Notes: generated by a model from the letters alone, not told the origin. A stretch of DNA of 61,750 nt from Desulfolucanica intricata (GCF_001592105.1 NZ_BCWE01000012.1:1-61750), one strand, 5' to 3'. Counted from the stretch's first letter, positions 8,678-17,743 are shown. Numbers and translations: made by a program.

Positions 8678-10246
8678 ATGCATAAGATTATTACTGATTA
8701 TCTCGTTATTGGAAGCGGAATAGCGGGTCTTAGCTGTGCTTTAAAGGCAAGCAGGCACGGTAAGGTAGCCTTATTGACCAAAGGGGATCTACTTACCGGA
8801 AATACAGCCTTAGCTCAAGGTGGGGTTGCCGCAGCCCTTGCCCCGGATGATTCACCAAAATTTCATTTTCAAGATACTCTGGAAGCAGGGGCTGGTACCT
8901 GCATTCCTGAAGCTGTCGAAATTCTCGTAAATGAGGGTGCATCCAGGGTTCTTGAACTAAAGGAATTAGGGGTCCCCTTCGATTATAACAAAGACGGTAG
9001 CTTTGATTTGGCACGTGAAGGTGCACATAGTCATGCAAGAATTGTTTCTGCCTTGGGAGATTCAACAGGAAAAGCTATTGCTAAAACCCTAATCAAAAAA
9101 GTAAAAAAAGAGGAAAGAATTACAATCTACGAGCAAACTGCAGCTATTAGACTTTTGACACATAAAAATGAATGCATTGGCAGTATAGCCATTAAAAAAA
9201 ATAACAATATATTAATTTTTATCGCCAAAGCAACTGTTTTAGCTACAGGTGGATGTGGTCAAGTGTATCAGCATACCACAAATAACAAGTTCTGTACCGG
9301 TGATGGCTTTGCTCTGGCTTATCAGGCAGGAGCCCGGCTAAAAGATATGGAATTTATTCAATTTCATCCCACCGCACTGGCCTTCGAAGAAAACCCACGG
9401 CTTCTTATTTCCGAAGCAGTACGTGGAGAAGGTGCTGTATTAGTGAATCAAAAAGGTAAAAGGTTTATGCTTTACCACCCTCAAGGCGAGTTGGCTCCCA
9501 GAGATATTGTAGCACGAGGGATTTTTGAGGAGTTGGCTTCGGGTGAAAAAGTCTTTTTGGATACCACACCAATTGGAAATTACTTTGAGGAAAGATTTCC
9601 TTATATAACCGAAGCCTGCCAAAAAAGAGGCTTTAATCCCGTTAACAGCTGTCTCCCGGTAACTCCCGCCGCGCATTTTATTATGGGAGGAATATGTACA
9701 GATGTGAATGGCAGAACAAACATAAACAGGCTATTTGCTTGTGGTGAAGTAGCATGCACCGGGGTACACGGGGCCAATAGGCTGGCGAGCAACTCACTGC
9801 TTGAGGGTCTGGTTTTTGGACAAAGAGTTGCGGACCAATTAATTAACTATAGACACACAACAATGCTTAACTCGCTCACTCAATCAGATTCAAAACTTAA
9901 AGAAATTTTAGGTACTGAATATACCGTTGTAAATAGTCAATTAGATACTATAAGGTATAATAAAACCGCTGCCTTTGATAATACAATCAGACAGAACTTA
10001 AAAACAGTTATGTGGCAAAAAGTAGGATTAGTAAGAACAGAAAAACAGCTTAAAGAGGCACTAAAAATAATTACAAAATTAGAAAAACAATTACATCCCA
10101 ATGATTGGGAAACAAAAAATATGATTATAACAGCCAAACTTATTACTAATGCAGCAGTAAATCGTAAGGAAAGTATAGGCAGCCACTTTCGTAGAGACTT
10201 TCCTTACCAATCGACAGACAAGCTCTACCATCAAGTCTCACTTTAG
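8678..10246 (+). CDS. nadB: L-aspartate oxidase
   Basis: 522 residues. First step of de novo NAD synthesis: oxidises L-aspartate to iminoaspartate with FAD, using oxygen or, in anaerobes, fumarate as acceptor. Seen: dinucleotide-binding start IGSGIAGLSCALKA near 12, NTALAQGGVAAALAP near 43, EFIQFHPTAL near 227, the RG-E signature SEAVRGEGAVL near 247 and CGEVACTGVHGANRLASNSLLE near 350, as in the succinate dehydrogenase/fumarate reductase flavoprotein family. The C-terminal helical domain is present. First gene of nadB-nadC-nadA-niaR, 12 bases before nadC. The start has AAAGGAATG upstream. Confidence 0.95.
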   Translation: MHKIITDYLVIGSGIAGLSCALKASRHGKVALLTKGDLLTGNTALAQGGVAAALAPDDSPKFHFQDTLEAGAGTCIPEAVEILVNEGASRVLELKELGVPFDYNKDGSFDLAREGAHSHARIVSALGDSTGKAIAKTLIKKVKKEERITIYEQTAAIRLLTHKNECIGSIAIKKNNNILIFIAKATVLATGGCGQVYQHTTNNKFCTGDGFALAYQAGARLKDMEFIQFHPTALAFEENPRLLISEAVRGEGAVLVNQKGKRFMLYHPQGELAPRDIVARGIFEELASGEKVFLDTTPIGNYFEERFPYITEACQKRGFNPVNSCLPVTPAAHFIMGGICTDVNGRTNINRLFACGEVACTGVHGANRLASNSLLEGLVFGQRVADQLINYRHTTMLNSLTQSDSKLKEILGTEYTVVNSQLDTIRYNKTAAFDNTIRQNLKTVMWQKVGLVRTEKQLKEALKIITKLEKQLHPNDWETKNMIITAKLITNAAVNRKESIGSHFRRDFPYQSTDKLYHQVSL

Positions 10247-10258
10247 GAGGAATCATTT

Positions 10259-11095
10259 ATGAACCGGCTACTAATGGAAAAAACAATTTATCAAGCTTTA
10301 CAAGAGGATATTGGAAGAGGCGATTTAACTACAGATACTATTATTCCCGATGATTTAGAAGCCCAGGCTGCTCTTATTTCCCGAGCGGACGGTATTGTAG
10401 CAGGCTTAGATCTAGTAAAACAAATTTTTATATTTTTAGATCCTTGTATTAAAATGGAGAAATTAATCTCTGACGGTTCATGTTTAAAAAAAGATCAAAT
10501 TTTTGCCCGGATAAAAGGAAATGCCCGGGCCCTTTTATCCGCAGAAAGGGTAGCTTTAAATTTTCTTCAGCACCTTTCGGGAATTGCCACTGAAACAAGA
10601 AAAATTGTAGAGCTTGTAAAGCCTTACGATGTACAAGTTGCCGATACTCGTAAAACAACACCTGGGTTAAGAATATTTGAAAAATATGCTGTAACTGTCG
10701 GTGGGGGAGTAAATCACCGTATGGGTTTAGATGATGCTGTTCTAATAAAAGACAACCACCTGCAAATTGCCGGAGGAGTAAAAAATGCCGTTAATCAGGT
10801 ACGTAAAAAAATTGGTCATCTGGTAAAAATTGAGGTGGAGGTCGAGACGTTGGAACAGTTAGAAGAAGCACTTCAAGCAGGAGTAGACGTAGTAATGCTG
10901 GATAATATGAGTTTATCAACCATGAAAGACGCAGTACAGCTAGCAAAAGGCCGAGCACTGATAGAGGCCTCGGGCCAAATAACAGCTGCAAATGTCCGGG
11001 AAATAGCTGCAATAGGCGTGGATATTATTTCTTTAGGATGGATTACCCATTCGGCCCGCCCGTTGGATATTAGTATGGAAATAGAAGTCAATTAA
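10259..11095 (+). CDS. nadC: Nicotinate-nucleotide pyrophosphorylase (quinolinate phosphoribosyltransferase)
   Basis: 278 residues, normal length. Converts quinolinate and PRPP to nicotinate mononucleotide, CO2 and pyrophosphate. Family segments: ALQEDIGRGDLTTD near 12, VALNFLQHLSGIAT near 95, VADTRKTTPGLR near 126 and IKDNHL near 163; the C-terminal part has EASGQITAANV. A very strong AGGAGG ribosome site lies before the ATG. Middle gene of the NAD operon. Confidence 0.96.
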   Translation: MNRLLMEKTIYQALQEDIGRGDLTTDTIIPDDLEAQAALISRADGIVAGLDLVKQIFIFLDPCIKMEKLISDGSCLKKDQIFARIKGNARALLSAERVALNFLQHLSGIATETRKIVELVKPYDVQVADTRKTTPGLRIFEKYAVTVGGGVNHRMGLDDAVLIKDNHLQIAGGVKNAVNQVRKKIGHLVKIEVEVETLEQLEEALQAGVDVVMLDNMSLSTMKDAVQLAKGRALIEASGQITAANVREIAAIGVDIISLGWITHSARPLDISMEIEVN

Positions 11096-11129
11096 CTATA
11101 GAATTTTTTAGATAAGGAGAAAGTACACA

Positions 11130-12206
11130 ATGTTAAATACAGCCTTAAACCTAAACGATTATACTCAATTGAGTTCATCCGATCTTGACCGGCGCATCAG
11201 CGAGGCTAAAGCTATCCTTGGTTCAAAACTATTAATTCTTGGACACCATTATATTAAGGACGAAGTAATTAAATTTGCTGATTTTACAGGTGATTCCTTT
11301 CGTCTGTCACAATTAGCAGCAGAAAGTCAGGCCAGGTATATCATATTTTGTGGAGTATATTTTATGGCAGAAACTGCCGATATCCTTACCGGTGATGAAC
11401 AGACAGTAATGATTCCGGATCAGCAGGCCGGCTGCGTCATGGCGGATATGGCGAATATTTGGGACGTGTATGAATGTTGGGAAGAACTGCAAAAATATTA
11501 CCCGGGAGAAATAATACCTGTTTCATATATTAATTCTTCTGCTGAACTAAAAGCCTTCTGTGGAAAAAACGGAGGATTAATATGTACATCTTCCAGTGCC
11601 GATAAAGCCTTAAGCTGGGTATTTGCCCAAGGCAAACGAGTCTTATTTTTCCCGGATGAACATTTAGGCCGTAACACCGGGGTAAAATTAGGTATACCGG
11701 TAAAAAATATGGCAGTTTGGGACCGGACAATTAAGGCATTAGTTAAAAATTCAGATAACCCTCAAATTATTTTATGGAATGGGTTTTGCCCTGTACATTT
11801 AAGGTTCTCTACTGAAAATATACAAGCTGTAAAAAATAAATATCCTGATATAAAAATTATTGTCCATCCGGAATGCAGCAATGAGCTGGTTAAACTAGCC
11901 GACGCCAGTGGTTCAACAGAGTACATTGCAAAAGTTATCGACGAAGCCCCGGCAGGTTCTCGCTGGGCAGTAGGGACTGAAATAAATATGGTTAAGCGAT
12001 TAGCGGAGCAACACCGGGATAAATTTGTAATTCCATTGACAGCTTCACCCAGACCGTGTATAAATATGTTTAAGATAGAACGTAATAATCTTTTGTGGTG
12101 CCTTGAAAACTTGATTGAAGGTAAAATAGAAAACGAGGTAAAGGTATCTCCTGAAATAGCTTTTGATGCCAAAATAGCACTTGACAGAATGCTTTCTCTC
12201 AAATGA
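11130..12206 (+). CDS. nadA: Quinolinate synthase (4Fe-4S)
   Basis: 358 residues. Condenses iminoaspartate from NadB with dihydroxyacetone phosphate to quinolinate. Three cysteines expected to ligate the 4Fe-4S cluster are present: C74 (FCGVYFMAETA), C220 (NGFCPVH) and C310 (SPRPCINMF). Other family segments are HHYIKDEVIKFADFTGDS near 39 and VGTEINMVKRL near 281. Length corresponds to the long NadA type of Bacillus. GGAGAAAG ribosome site before ATG. The stop overlaps the ribosome site of the next gene. Confidence 0.96.
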   Translation: MLNTALNLNDYTQLSSSDLDRRISEAKAILGSKLLILGHHYIKDEVIKFADFTGDSFRLSQLAAESQARYIIFCGVYFMAETADILTGDEQTVMIPDQQAGCVMADMANIWDVYECWEELQKYYPGEIIPVSYINSSAELKAFCGKNGGLICTSSSADKALSWVFAQGKRVLFFPDEHLGRNTGVKLGIPVKNMAVWDRTIKALVKNSDNPQIILWNGFCPVHLRFSTENIQAVKNKYPDIKIIVHPECSNELVKLADASGSTEYIAKVIDEAPAGSRWAVGTEINMVKRLAEQHRDKFVIPLTASPRPCINMFKIERNNLLWCLENLIEGKIENEVKVSPEIAFDAKIALDRMLSLK

Positions 12207-12218
12207 GGTGAACTTTAA

Positions 12219-12728
12219 TTGGATCGTAAAGAAAATATCCTGAGAATATTACAAGCTACGAATAAACCGACTACCGGTAACGATTTAGCCAAACTATTAG
12301 GAGTCAGCCGGCAAGTAATTGTTCAAGATGTTGCTATTCTTAGGGCGCAGGGTATAGATATCCTAGCCACACCCCAAGGCTACCTATTAATGAAGCAAAA
12401 GTTAGAACCCCCTAAGCGTACCATTTTAGCTGTAAAACATCAATTTGAACAAACCCAGGATGAACTTTACGTACTTGTTGATAACAAACTTAAAGTTATT
12501 GACGTTGTTGTAGAACATCCGATATACGGCGAGCTTAGAGGATACTTAATGCTGGAGTCAAGAGCGGATGTGAATCAATTCATTAATAATATAAAGGCCG
12601 GGGGAGCCAGCTTATTATCTTCATTAACAGGTGGAGTTCATCTTCATACTGTTGAATATAATAATGCTAAAGACCTAATAAGAGCACAAGACCGATTAGC
12701 TGAGTTAAACCTTCTAGCCCAAGATTAA
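12219..12728 (+). CDS. niaR: NiaR-type transcriptional repressor of NAD genes (HTH + 3H domain)
   Basis: 169 residues. An N-terminal HTH_11 winged helix (TGNDLAKLLGVSRQVIVQDV, about 18-37) is followed by a 3H domain, named for three conserved histidines; candidates here are H in VVEHPIYGELRGYL and two in GGVHLHTVE, thought to bind metal and nicotinic acid. In Bacillus and Thermotoga NiaR represses NAD synthesis and niacin uptake genes when nicotinic acid is present. The start is TTG at 12219 with GAGGTG 8 bases upstream, overlapping the nadA stop. Its place as last gene of the operon suggests autoregulation through the nadB promoter. Confidence 0.88.
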   Translation: MDRKENILRILQATNKPTTGNDLAKLLGVSRQVIVQDVAILRAQGIDILATPQGYLLMKQKLEPPKRTILAVKHQFEQTQDELYVLVDNKLKVIDVVVEHPIYGELRGYLMLESRADVNQFINNIKAGGASLLSSLTGGVHLHTVEYNNAKDLIRAQDRLAELNLLAQD

Positions 12729-12734
12729 TAATGC

Positions 12735-12769
12735 AAAAGGACTCCTTATAATTTAAAGGAGTCCTTTTT
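12735..12769. terminator. Bidirectional terminator between niaR and HAD gene
   Basis: Stem AAAAGGACTCCTT / AAAGGAGTCCTTTTT, flanked by A-run and T-run. It directly abuts the stop of the converging HAD gene. Confidence 0.93.
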
Positions 12770-13402
12770 CTATTTGAAAATTGATAAGATTTCATCCCAT
12801 GAGTCTACTATTATATCGGGTTTATATTCCATTAATTCCTCGCGCTTTGCCATTCCCCAGGTTACTCCGACAGTCTTTACACCGGCCCGCTGTCCTGATA
12901 AAATATCATACCAACTATCACCGATATAGATTGCCTGTTCGGGTGTAATATTAAACAGTTGTAGAGCTTTTAAGACAGGATCAGGTTCAGGTTTCGGTTT
13001 TTCCGCATCATTAACGGTGACACTAATTTGAATTAACTCATTTAACCCTGTAAAATTTAATTCCTCATCTACTAACGCCCTACGTTTTGAAGTAACTATT
13101 CCTAAAGAATATTTTCTGTTCCTTAGTTCCCGTAAAGTTTCTATAGTTCCGGGATAAATTTTAATTAGCTGATCGTGATCTTCACGTTGGTATTCCTGAT
13201 ATAGATTAAAGAATTCTAACTCCTTCTCACCGGCATACTCCCTACTTACTTGACGCAGAGGTAGTCCTACTGTTTTTAAAACCTCACCATTATTCCAGGG
13301 AATATTCATGGTTGTAAAAACTCTTTTAAATGTTTTTTCAATTAATGGCAATGAATTTATTAATGTACCATCTAAATCAAATAATAAGTATTCTATTGTC
13401 AA
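12770..13402 (-). CDS. HAD-superfamily phosphatase (PpaX/Gph-like)
   Basis: 210 residues with all four haloacid dehalogenase motifs: FDLDGTLINS near 8 (nucleophile and acid Asp), TSKRRALVD near 104, KPKPEPDP near 138 and IGDSWYDI near 160. The helical cap between motifs I and II marks a subfamily IA phosphatase such as pyrophosphatase PpaX or phosphoglycolate phosphatase. The substrate cannot be decided from sequence. Start TTG at 13402 with AAAGGTAGG upstream. It lies downstream of trxA but behind a hairpin, so it is probably its own unit or read through. Confidence 0.75.
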   Translation of the reverse strand: MTIEYLLFDLDGTLINSLPLIEKTFKRVFTTMNIPWNNGEVLKTVGLPLRQVSREYAGEKELEFFNLYQEYQREDHDQLIKIYPGTIETLRELRNRKYSLGIVTSKRRALVDEELNFTGLNELIQISVTVNDAEKPKPEPDPVLKALQLFNITPEQAIYIGDSWYDILSGQRAGVKTVGVTWGMAKREELMEYKPDIIVDSWDEILSIFK

Positions 13403-13530
13403 TGTTAATACCTACCTTTATCATAATTATTAAATAAACCGATTACCTTACAGTATCAACAATTTTAGTAGGTAATAAAATAGTTGCAGGTTTTGATCTT
13501 AATAAAAACTGCTGCATTAAAATTTATTAA

Positions 13531-13565
13531 TCATAAACCCCCTGTAATTAACAGGGGGCTTATGA
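13531..13565 (-). terminator. Hairpin terminator after trxA
   Basis: Long inverted repeat TCATAAGCCCCCTGT / ACAGGGGGTTTATGA on the minus strand, starting right after the trxA stop. The following T-run is poor, so termination may be partial. Confidence 0.65.
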
Positions 13566-13883
13566 TTAAAGAAGTTCATCTAATTTTTGTGATAATTTAT
13601 TCTTCGGCGTAAAGCCAACTATCTGATCTACTGCCTTTCCATCCTTAAAGAATATGAGGGTTGGGATACTCATTACACCGAACTGTCCTGCTAAAGCCTG
13701 GTTTTCGTCAACATTAAGCTTAGCAATCTTTGCTTTTCCTTGATAATCATTTGCCAATTCCTCAATAACAGGTGCCATGCTCCGGCAAGGGCCACACCAG
13801 GGAGCCCAAAAATCTACAACTACCGGTTGAGTGGATTTTAAAACTTCAGTCTCAAAATTAGATTGATTTACTTCTAAAGCCAT
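13566..13883 (-). CDS. trxA: Thioredoxin
   Basis: 105 residues with the canonical active site WAPWCGPCR (C30, C33) and cis-proline segment VMSIPTLIFFKDG. General thiol-disulfide reductant. The frame allows an ATG three codons upstream, but that one touches the AGGAGG box, whereas ATG 13883 lies 9 bases after it, so 13883 is chosen. Its neighbours upstream on the same strand are FmdB-type and ferredoxin genes, suggesting a redox cluster. Confidence 0.93.
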   Translation of the reverse strand: MALEVNQSNFETEVLKSTQPVVVDFWAPWCGPCRSMAPVIEELANDYQGKAKIAKLNVDENQALAGQFGVMSIPTLIFFKDGKAVDQIVGFTPKNKLSQKLDELL

Positions 13884-13944
13884 AGTAATCATCCTCCTAT
13901 GTATTATTTACCTATTGGGACAAAATGTCCACGCATTAAATAGC

Positions 13945-14133
13945 TCAGCCACCGCCTGATGAAGACCTGGTCGGACTGCTGCACCCACCGGTTGTTACAG
14001 AAAAACCTGTAAACAACTGTTTAACTTTAGTAGCTTTACACTCCGGGCAAGATACCTTATCCTTCGCGGAAATAGGTATCAGTACCGTAAACTTATGACC
14101 ACATATTTCACATAGATAATCATATATCGGCAC
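13945..14133 (-). CDS. FmdB-family zinc ribbon protein
   Basis: 62 residues. N-terminal PIYDYLCEICGHKF and two CxxC knuckles (C8/C11 and C29/C32) define the FmdB/CxxC_CXXC_SSSS regulatory-protein family; the tail is the usual Gly/Ser-rich stretch. The cellular role of the family is poorly known. GTG start with a GGGGGG ribosome site. It follows the ferredoxin gene by 27 bases and probably shares its transcript. Confidence 0.85.
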   Translation of the reverse strand: MPIYDYLCEICGHKFTVLIPISAKDKVSCPECKATKVKQLFTGFSVTTGGCSSPTRSSSGGG

Positions 14134-14160
14134 GACTTTATCCCCCCCGGTACAATCGAA

Positions 14161-14334
14161 CTATGATACGGTAATAGCACCATTTATACATGCAAATACA
14201 CAATTCTCACAATCAACACATTTTTCCGGATTAACTCTGGCTTCTTTAACTAAAAGGGTGATAGCATCTTGCTTACAAACATTAGCACACTGACCGCAAC
14301 CTATACAAAGCTCCGCTACAATATATGCTGCCAT
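14161..14334 (-). CDS. Small 2[4Fe-4S] ferredoxin
   Basis: 57 residues beginning MAAYIVAELCIGCGQC. Two full cluster motifs are present: CIGCGQCANVC (C10, C13, C16, C20) and CVDCENCVFAC (C39, C42, C45, C49), the classic clostridial-type ferredoxin layout with pseudo-twofold symmetry. Low-potential cytosolic electron carrier; the partner enzyme is not evident. GGTGGTG lies upstream of the ATG. Next downstream are the FmdB-like gene and trxA on the same strand. Confidence 0.9.
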   Translation of the reverse strand: MAAYIVAELCIGCGQCANVCKQDAITLLVKEARVNPEKCVDCENCVFACINGAITVS

Positions 14335-14455
14335 CCTAACACACCACCCGTATATCTAGCTTACTACTAAAATATATTTTAATACATGATAACTGTAATT
14401 TTCAATTAGAAATTTAATTTTTTTCGAATTTATTTTAAAAATTTTTTGCTAAGAC

Positions 14456-15223
14456 TTAAATTAATTCTGATCGTTTAAACAATTTTATAAAATTCAAAAT
14501 AAATTGAAGTTCCTTTTCATTTAGGTTACAAATAAGGCTAAGCACAGCCTGTACTTGAGAATCCATCAGCAATTCCCGCAATTCGGGAGTCATCATGTTA
14601 AGCATTTGATCAACTGCACCGGGTTCCATAATAAAAAAGCATGCAGAAACACCCAGCACTTCAGATATTTTTTCCAAGGTTTTCAATGAAGGCTGTACTT
14701 TACACTGCTCAATTTGACCGATTAACCCCGCAGTTACACCGGCCATATTAGCCAGTTGAGCTTGGGTAAGTCCGTGTTCCTCGCGTAAAGCTTTTAGCTT
14801 ATGGCCAAGAGAACCTTCATGTCCCATTAAAGCAGCAGCAGGTACGTCCAAGCCTTGGGAAATCTTTTTTAAAGTACTTAAAGAAGGATAAACAGTTCCT
14901 CTTTCGATTTCACTAAGATATGATAAAGAAATACAAGCCTTCTTAGATAGTTCTTGTAAAGATAACAGCTTTTCATTACGGAGCATTCTAATTTTATCCC
15001 CCAAGGTTAAACCCGCATCATTAACATCATTCTGCACAAGTTGGGCCTTAGAAACATTTAAAGCAACAGCCAATTTTTCAATAGTTTTAATTGAAGGTCT
15101 CTTAGAACCCCTTTCAATTTCGCTTAAATAGGATAATGATAAACTTGCTTTTCGAGCTAAATCTTGAAGAGTATAACCACGTTCTTCACGTAATGCCCGA
15201 ATTTGTTCTCCTCTGACGATCAT
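14456..15223 (-). CDS. Transcriptional regulator with three tandem XRE helix-turn-helix domains
   Basis: 255 residues. Three Cro/CI-type HTH units lie in a row at about 4-59, 74-128 and 141-195; the first two are very alike (both contain SLSYLSEIERG), the third reads VTAGLIGQIEQCKVQPS. A helical C-terminal region of about 60 residues follows with no recognised ligand domain. One chain may thus contact several half-sites. Ribosome site AGGAGTGG before ATG. It lies between the ferredoxin group and ablAB on the same strand but behind the ablB terminator. Target genes are unknown. Confidence 0.82.
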   Translation of the reverse strand: MIVRGEQIRALREERGYTLQDLARKASLSLSYLSEIERGSKRPSIKTIEKLAVALNVSKAQLVQNDVNDAGLTLGDKIRMLRNEKLLSLQELSKKACISLSYLSEIERGTVYPSLSTLKKISQGLDVPAAALMGHEGSLGHKLKALREEHGLTQAQLANMAGVTAGLIGQIEQCKVQPSLKTLEKISEVLGVSACFFIMEPGAVDQMLNMMTPELRELLMDSQVQAVLSLICNLNEKELQFILNFIKLFKRSELI

Positions 15224-15301
15224 AACGCCACTCCTATTTTTTATATAATATTACTATTATCCTACTACACTTTTACTATACCGTCAATTAAAGCGAAATT
15301 A

Positions 15302-15324
15302 AAAAGCCGGTTTTTTAACCGGCC
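15302..15324 (-). terminator. Terminator overlapping the 3' end of ablB
   Basis: GCCGGTT / AACCGGC stem followed by CTTTTT on the minus strand. The first arm is made by the last codons and stop of ablB. Confidence 0.85.
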
Positions 15325-16166
15325 TTACTCCATAAATTCATATCTTCAAAATCACCACATATATGACAATTGTTTACTAAAGTGCCCTCATATTTATAAC
15401 CAAGTCGTGAAAATACTTGATTCATGCCAAATGATTTTGATCGGGCCAAAGTATAAAAACTTTTGAGTCCCATTTTTAAACAGTCCTGCTCTATTTTTTT
15501 AATTATTGTCCTCATTAATCCCAGACCCCGGTATTCGGGAAGCGTTGCACAATTAGTTATTTCCGCATTTTTATACTTCCAATCAATTTCAGCGGATGCT
15601 ATGCTTACAATTTCCCCCTCCTTAACTATTATCTTGAAATATGCGTTTTCTTTCATTATATATCTCAGGTAATCTTCATTGCTTAAAGGAGTGGGATAGG
15701 TTTCAAAGACTTCGCTAAACACCTTACTTAAAGCAGATATATGCCCGGACTGAGGCTTTTCAACAATAAAACCAGGGGGTAGGGAAAAAGAATTATACAA
15801 AGGTTTTTGTACTACGGTATCAATTATCTTTTTCTCTTCCGGCCAGTAAGGGTTATGCTGTCTTTCATTTTTTATATATTTTACATAAAAAGCCATTGGC
15901 TTACCACTAAAGAAATGAGGTATTTTTCCTTCATTAAGCCATCCTTGTTCGGCCAGAGCATGCCAATCGCCGGCCCGGGCAGGAATAATTATTTTCTCCA
16001 TATTATACTCTAATGCCTTTTCAGATAAGTACCGGACAAAACTTTGCACATTGCTAAAACTATATGATAGTGTCCATATCCTTCGATTAATAGTGTCTAC
16101 AACAGCCTCCACATCAAAATCCGAATTTTTCTTGTGCAGTTCAACTTGATTCTCAGCGAATATCAT
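15315..16166 (-). CDS. ablB: Beta-lysine N-acetyltransferase AblB
   Basis: 283 residues. The C-terminal half is a GNAT acetyltransferase with acetyl-CoA motif LPEYRGLGLMRTII near 214; the N-terminal half has the AblB-typical IIIPARAGDWHALAEQGW near 59. With AblA it forms N-epsilon-acetyl-beta-lysine, a compatible solute for salt stress in methanogens and several bacteria. It follows ablA by 32 bases with AAGAGGTG before its ATG, so the pair is an operon. The identification rests strongly on the adjacent aminomutase. Confidence 0.88.
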   Translation of the reverse strand: MIFAENQVELHKKNSDFDVEAVVDTINRRIWTLSYSFSNVQSFVRYLSEKALEYNMEKIIIPARAGDWHALAEQGWLNEGKIPHFFSGKPMAFYVKYIKNERQHNPYWPEEKKIIDTVVQKPLYNSFSLPPGFIVEKPQSGHISALSKVFSEVFETYPTPLSNEDYLRYIMKENAYFKIIVKEGEIVSIASAEIDWKYKNAEITNCATLPEYRGLGLMRTIIKKIEQDCLKMGLKSFYTLARSKSFGMNQVFSRLGYKYEGTLVNNCHICGDFEDMNLWSKAG

Positions 16167-16198
16167 AAATTTATTTCACCTCTTTTGAGGGACATTAC

Positions 16199-17452
16199 CT
16201 ACTCGTTAGCTGCCCGTTTTGATGTAGTAGATTTTTCAATTTTTGCCGCTTCTGTTTTTCGCAACAAACCAGCTACACCCACAAGATTTTTATTTTTGGT
16301 GGAGGTACAGATCTTACATTTACATTTACTTACATTATCTTCCGGTTCGATATAAGTATATAATTGACCTTCGAAATTACGTAAAATAACACGTCGATCA
16401 GACTGTGAAATTACATAATTTGGCATTAGGGGAATTTTACCACCTCCCCCAGGGGCATCTAAAACAAAAGTAGGTACAGCTAAACCAGAAGTATGTCCCC
16501 TTAAATTCTCATATATCTCAATGCCCTTACTGACTGACGTGCGGAAATGACCAATTCCCTGTGACAGATCACATTGATATATATAATACGGGCGGACTCT
16601 GTTCCTGACCAATTGTTGAACTAAAGTTTTCATTATATGAGGACAATCATTAATTCCCTTTAGTAAGACAGACTGGTTCCCCAAAGGTATACCGACATTT
16701 GCCAAGCGACTGCAGGCTTCCACACTTTCCGGGGTGATTTCTTTTGGATGATTAAAGTGAGTGTTTAACCAAATCGGGTGATATTTTTTCAGCATACCAC
16801 ATAATTTTTCAGTTATCCTCTGAGGTAATACCACAGGCATTCTGGAACCGATTCTAATTATTTCTACATGTTTAATCGCTCTTAAACGCTTTAAGATATA
16901 TTCTAAATGCTCATCTGCTAATGTCAGGGGATCACCGCCGGAAACTACTACATCTCTAATAACTTTGTTTGATTGAATATAAGCAATAGCTCTTTCGATT
17001 TGCTGCCGTGGTAATGCACGGTCATTGGTACCGGCCATCCTCCGGCGAGTACAATGGCGGCAGTACATTGAACACTGATCTGTAACTAAAAATAATACTC
17101 GATCCGGATACCGGTGTGTTACACCGGGTACAGGAGAATCTACATCCTCATGCAGTGGGTCATCCATATCAAAGTCGGATGTTTTTGTTTCTAAAATATT
17201 TGGAACGGCCTGCATTCGTACCGGGCAATCCCGATCAGTAGGATCCATAAGGCTGGCATAATGTGGTGTAATTGCCATCCGGAAATTTTTTAGGCACTTT
17301 TCTATTTCAAATGTTTCTTTTTCTGATAATTCAATTACTTGCTTCAATTGTTCTATAGTAGTTATTCGATTATTCAATTGCCAATGCCAATCATTCCATT
17401 GCTCTTCGGTAACATTTTTCCACATCAAAACGTTATTGTCTTTTTTTAGCAT
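16199..17452 (-). CDS. ablA: Lysine 2,3-aminomutase (radical SAM, PLP)
   Basis: 417 residues. Converts L-lysine to L-beta-lysine with S-adenosylmethionine, a 4Fe-4S cluster and PLP. The radical SAM triad is seen in CSMYCRHCTRR near 131; VVSGGDPL near 167 and the C-terminal cysteine segment CKCKICTSTK (likely zinc site) also fit, as does the DAPGGGGKIPLMPNY segment near 335 with the PLP lysine. Good AAGGAGG ribosome site. In lysine fermenters the enzyme is catabolic; the neighbouring ablB points instead to osmolyte synthesis. Confidence 0.93.
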   Translation of the reverse strand: MLKKDNNVLMWKNVTEEQWNDWHWQLNNRITTIEQLKQVIELSEKETFEIEKCLKNFRMAITPHYASLMDPTDRDCPVRMQAVPNILETKTSDFDMDDPLHEDVDSPVPGVTHRYPDRVLFLVTDQCSMYCRHCTRRRMAGTNDRALPRQQIERAIAYIQSNKVIRDVVVSGGDPLTLADEHLEYILKRLRAIKHVEIIRIGSRMPVVLPQRITEKLCGMLKKYHPIWLNTHFNHPKEITPESVEACSRLANVGIPLGNQSVLLKGINDCPHIMKTLVQQLVRNRVRPYYIYQCDLSQGIGHFRTSVSKGIEIYENLRGHTSGLAVPTFVLDAPGGGGKIPLMPNYVISQSDRRVILRNFEGQLYTYIEPEDNVSKCKCKICTSTKNKNLVGVAGLLRKTEAAKIEKSTTSKRAANE

Positions 17453-17701
17453 TTAGTCCTCCTTTTATTTTCCTTCACCTTTAAAGTAATCTTTTAATAA
17501 CTTTAAAATTATATTTATTTACATTATCTTATTACCAACAACTTACTGACAACTTATTATATATTATTGGGTTGTCAGATGCAATTTATAAATACCTATT
17601 TTATATTAAGAAATTATCACCTTATCTATTTATATCGAAAATTACTTAGAACTACCTTATATTTACTGTCTATAACGCTAAAATATTAGCTCTTTCTAAA
17701 A

Positions 17702-17737
17702 TAAAAACCTTTGGTACTCTAAACCAAAGGTTTTTAT
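17702..17737. terminator. Terminator downstream of the penicillin-binding protein gene
   Basis: ATAAAAACCTTTGG / CCAAAGGTTTTTAT inverted repeat, A- and T-runs on both sides. It ends 7 bases from the stop of the minus-strand gene at 17744. The 240 bases between it and ablA are AT-rich and hold the ablA promoter, which I could not pin down. Confidence 0.9.
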
Positions 17738-17743
17738 GCCATA

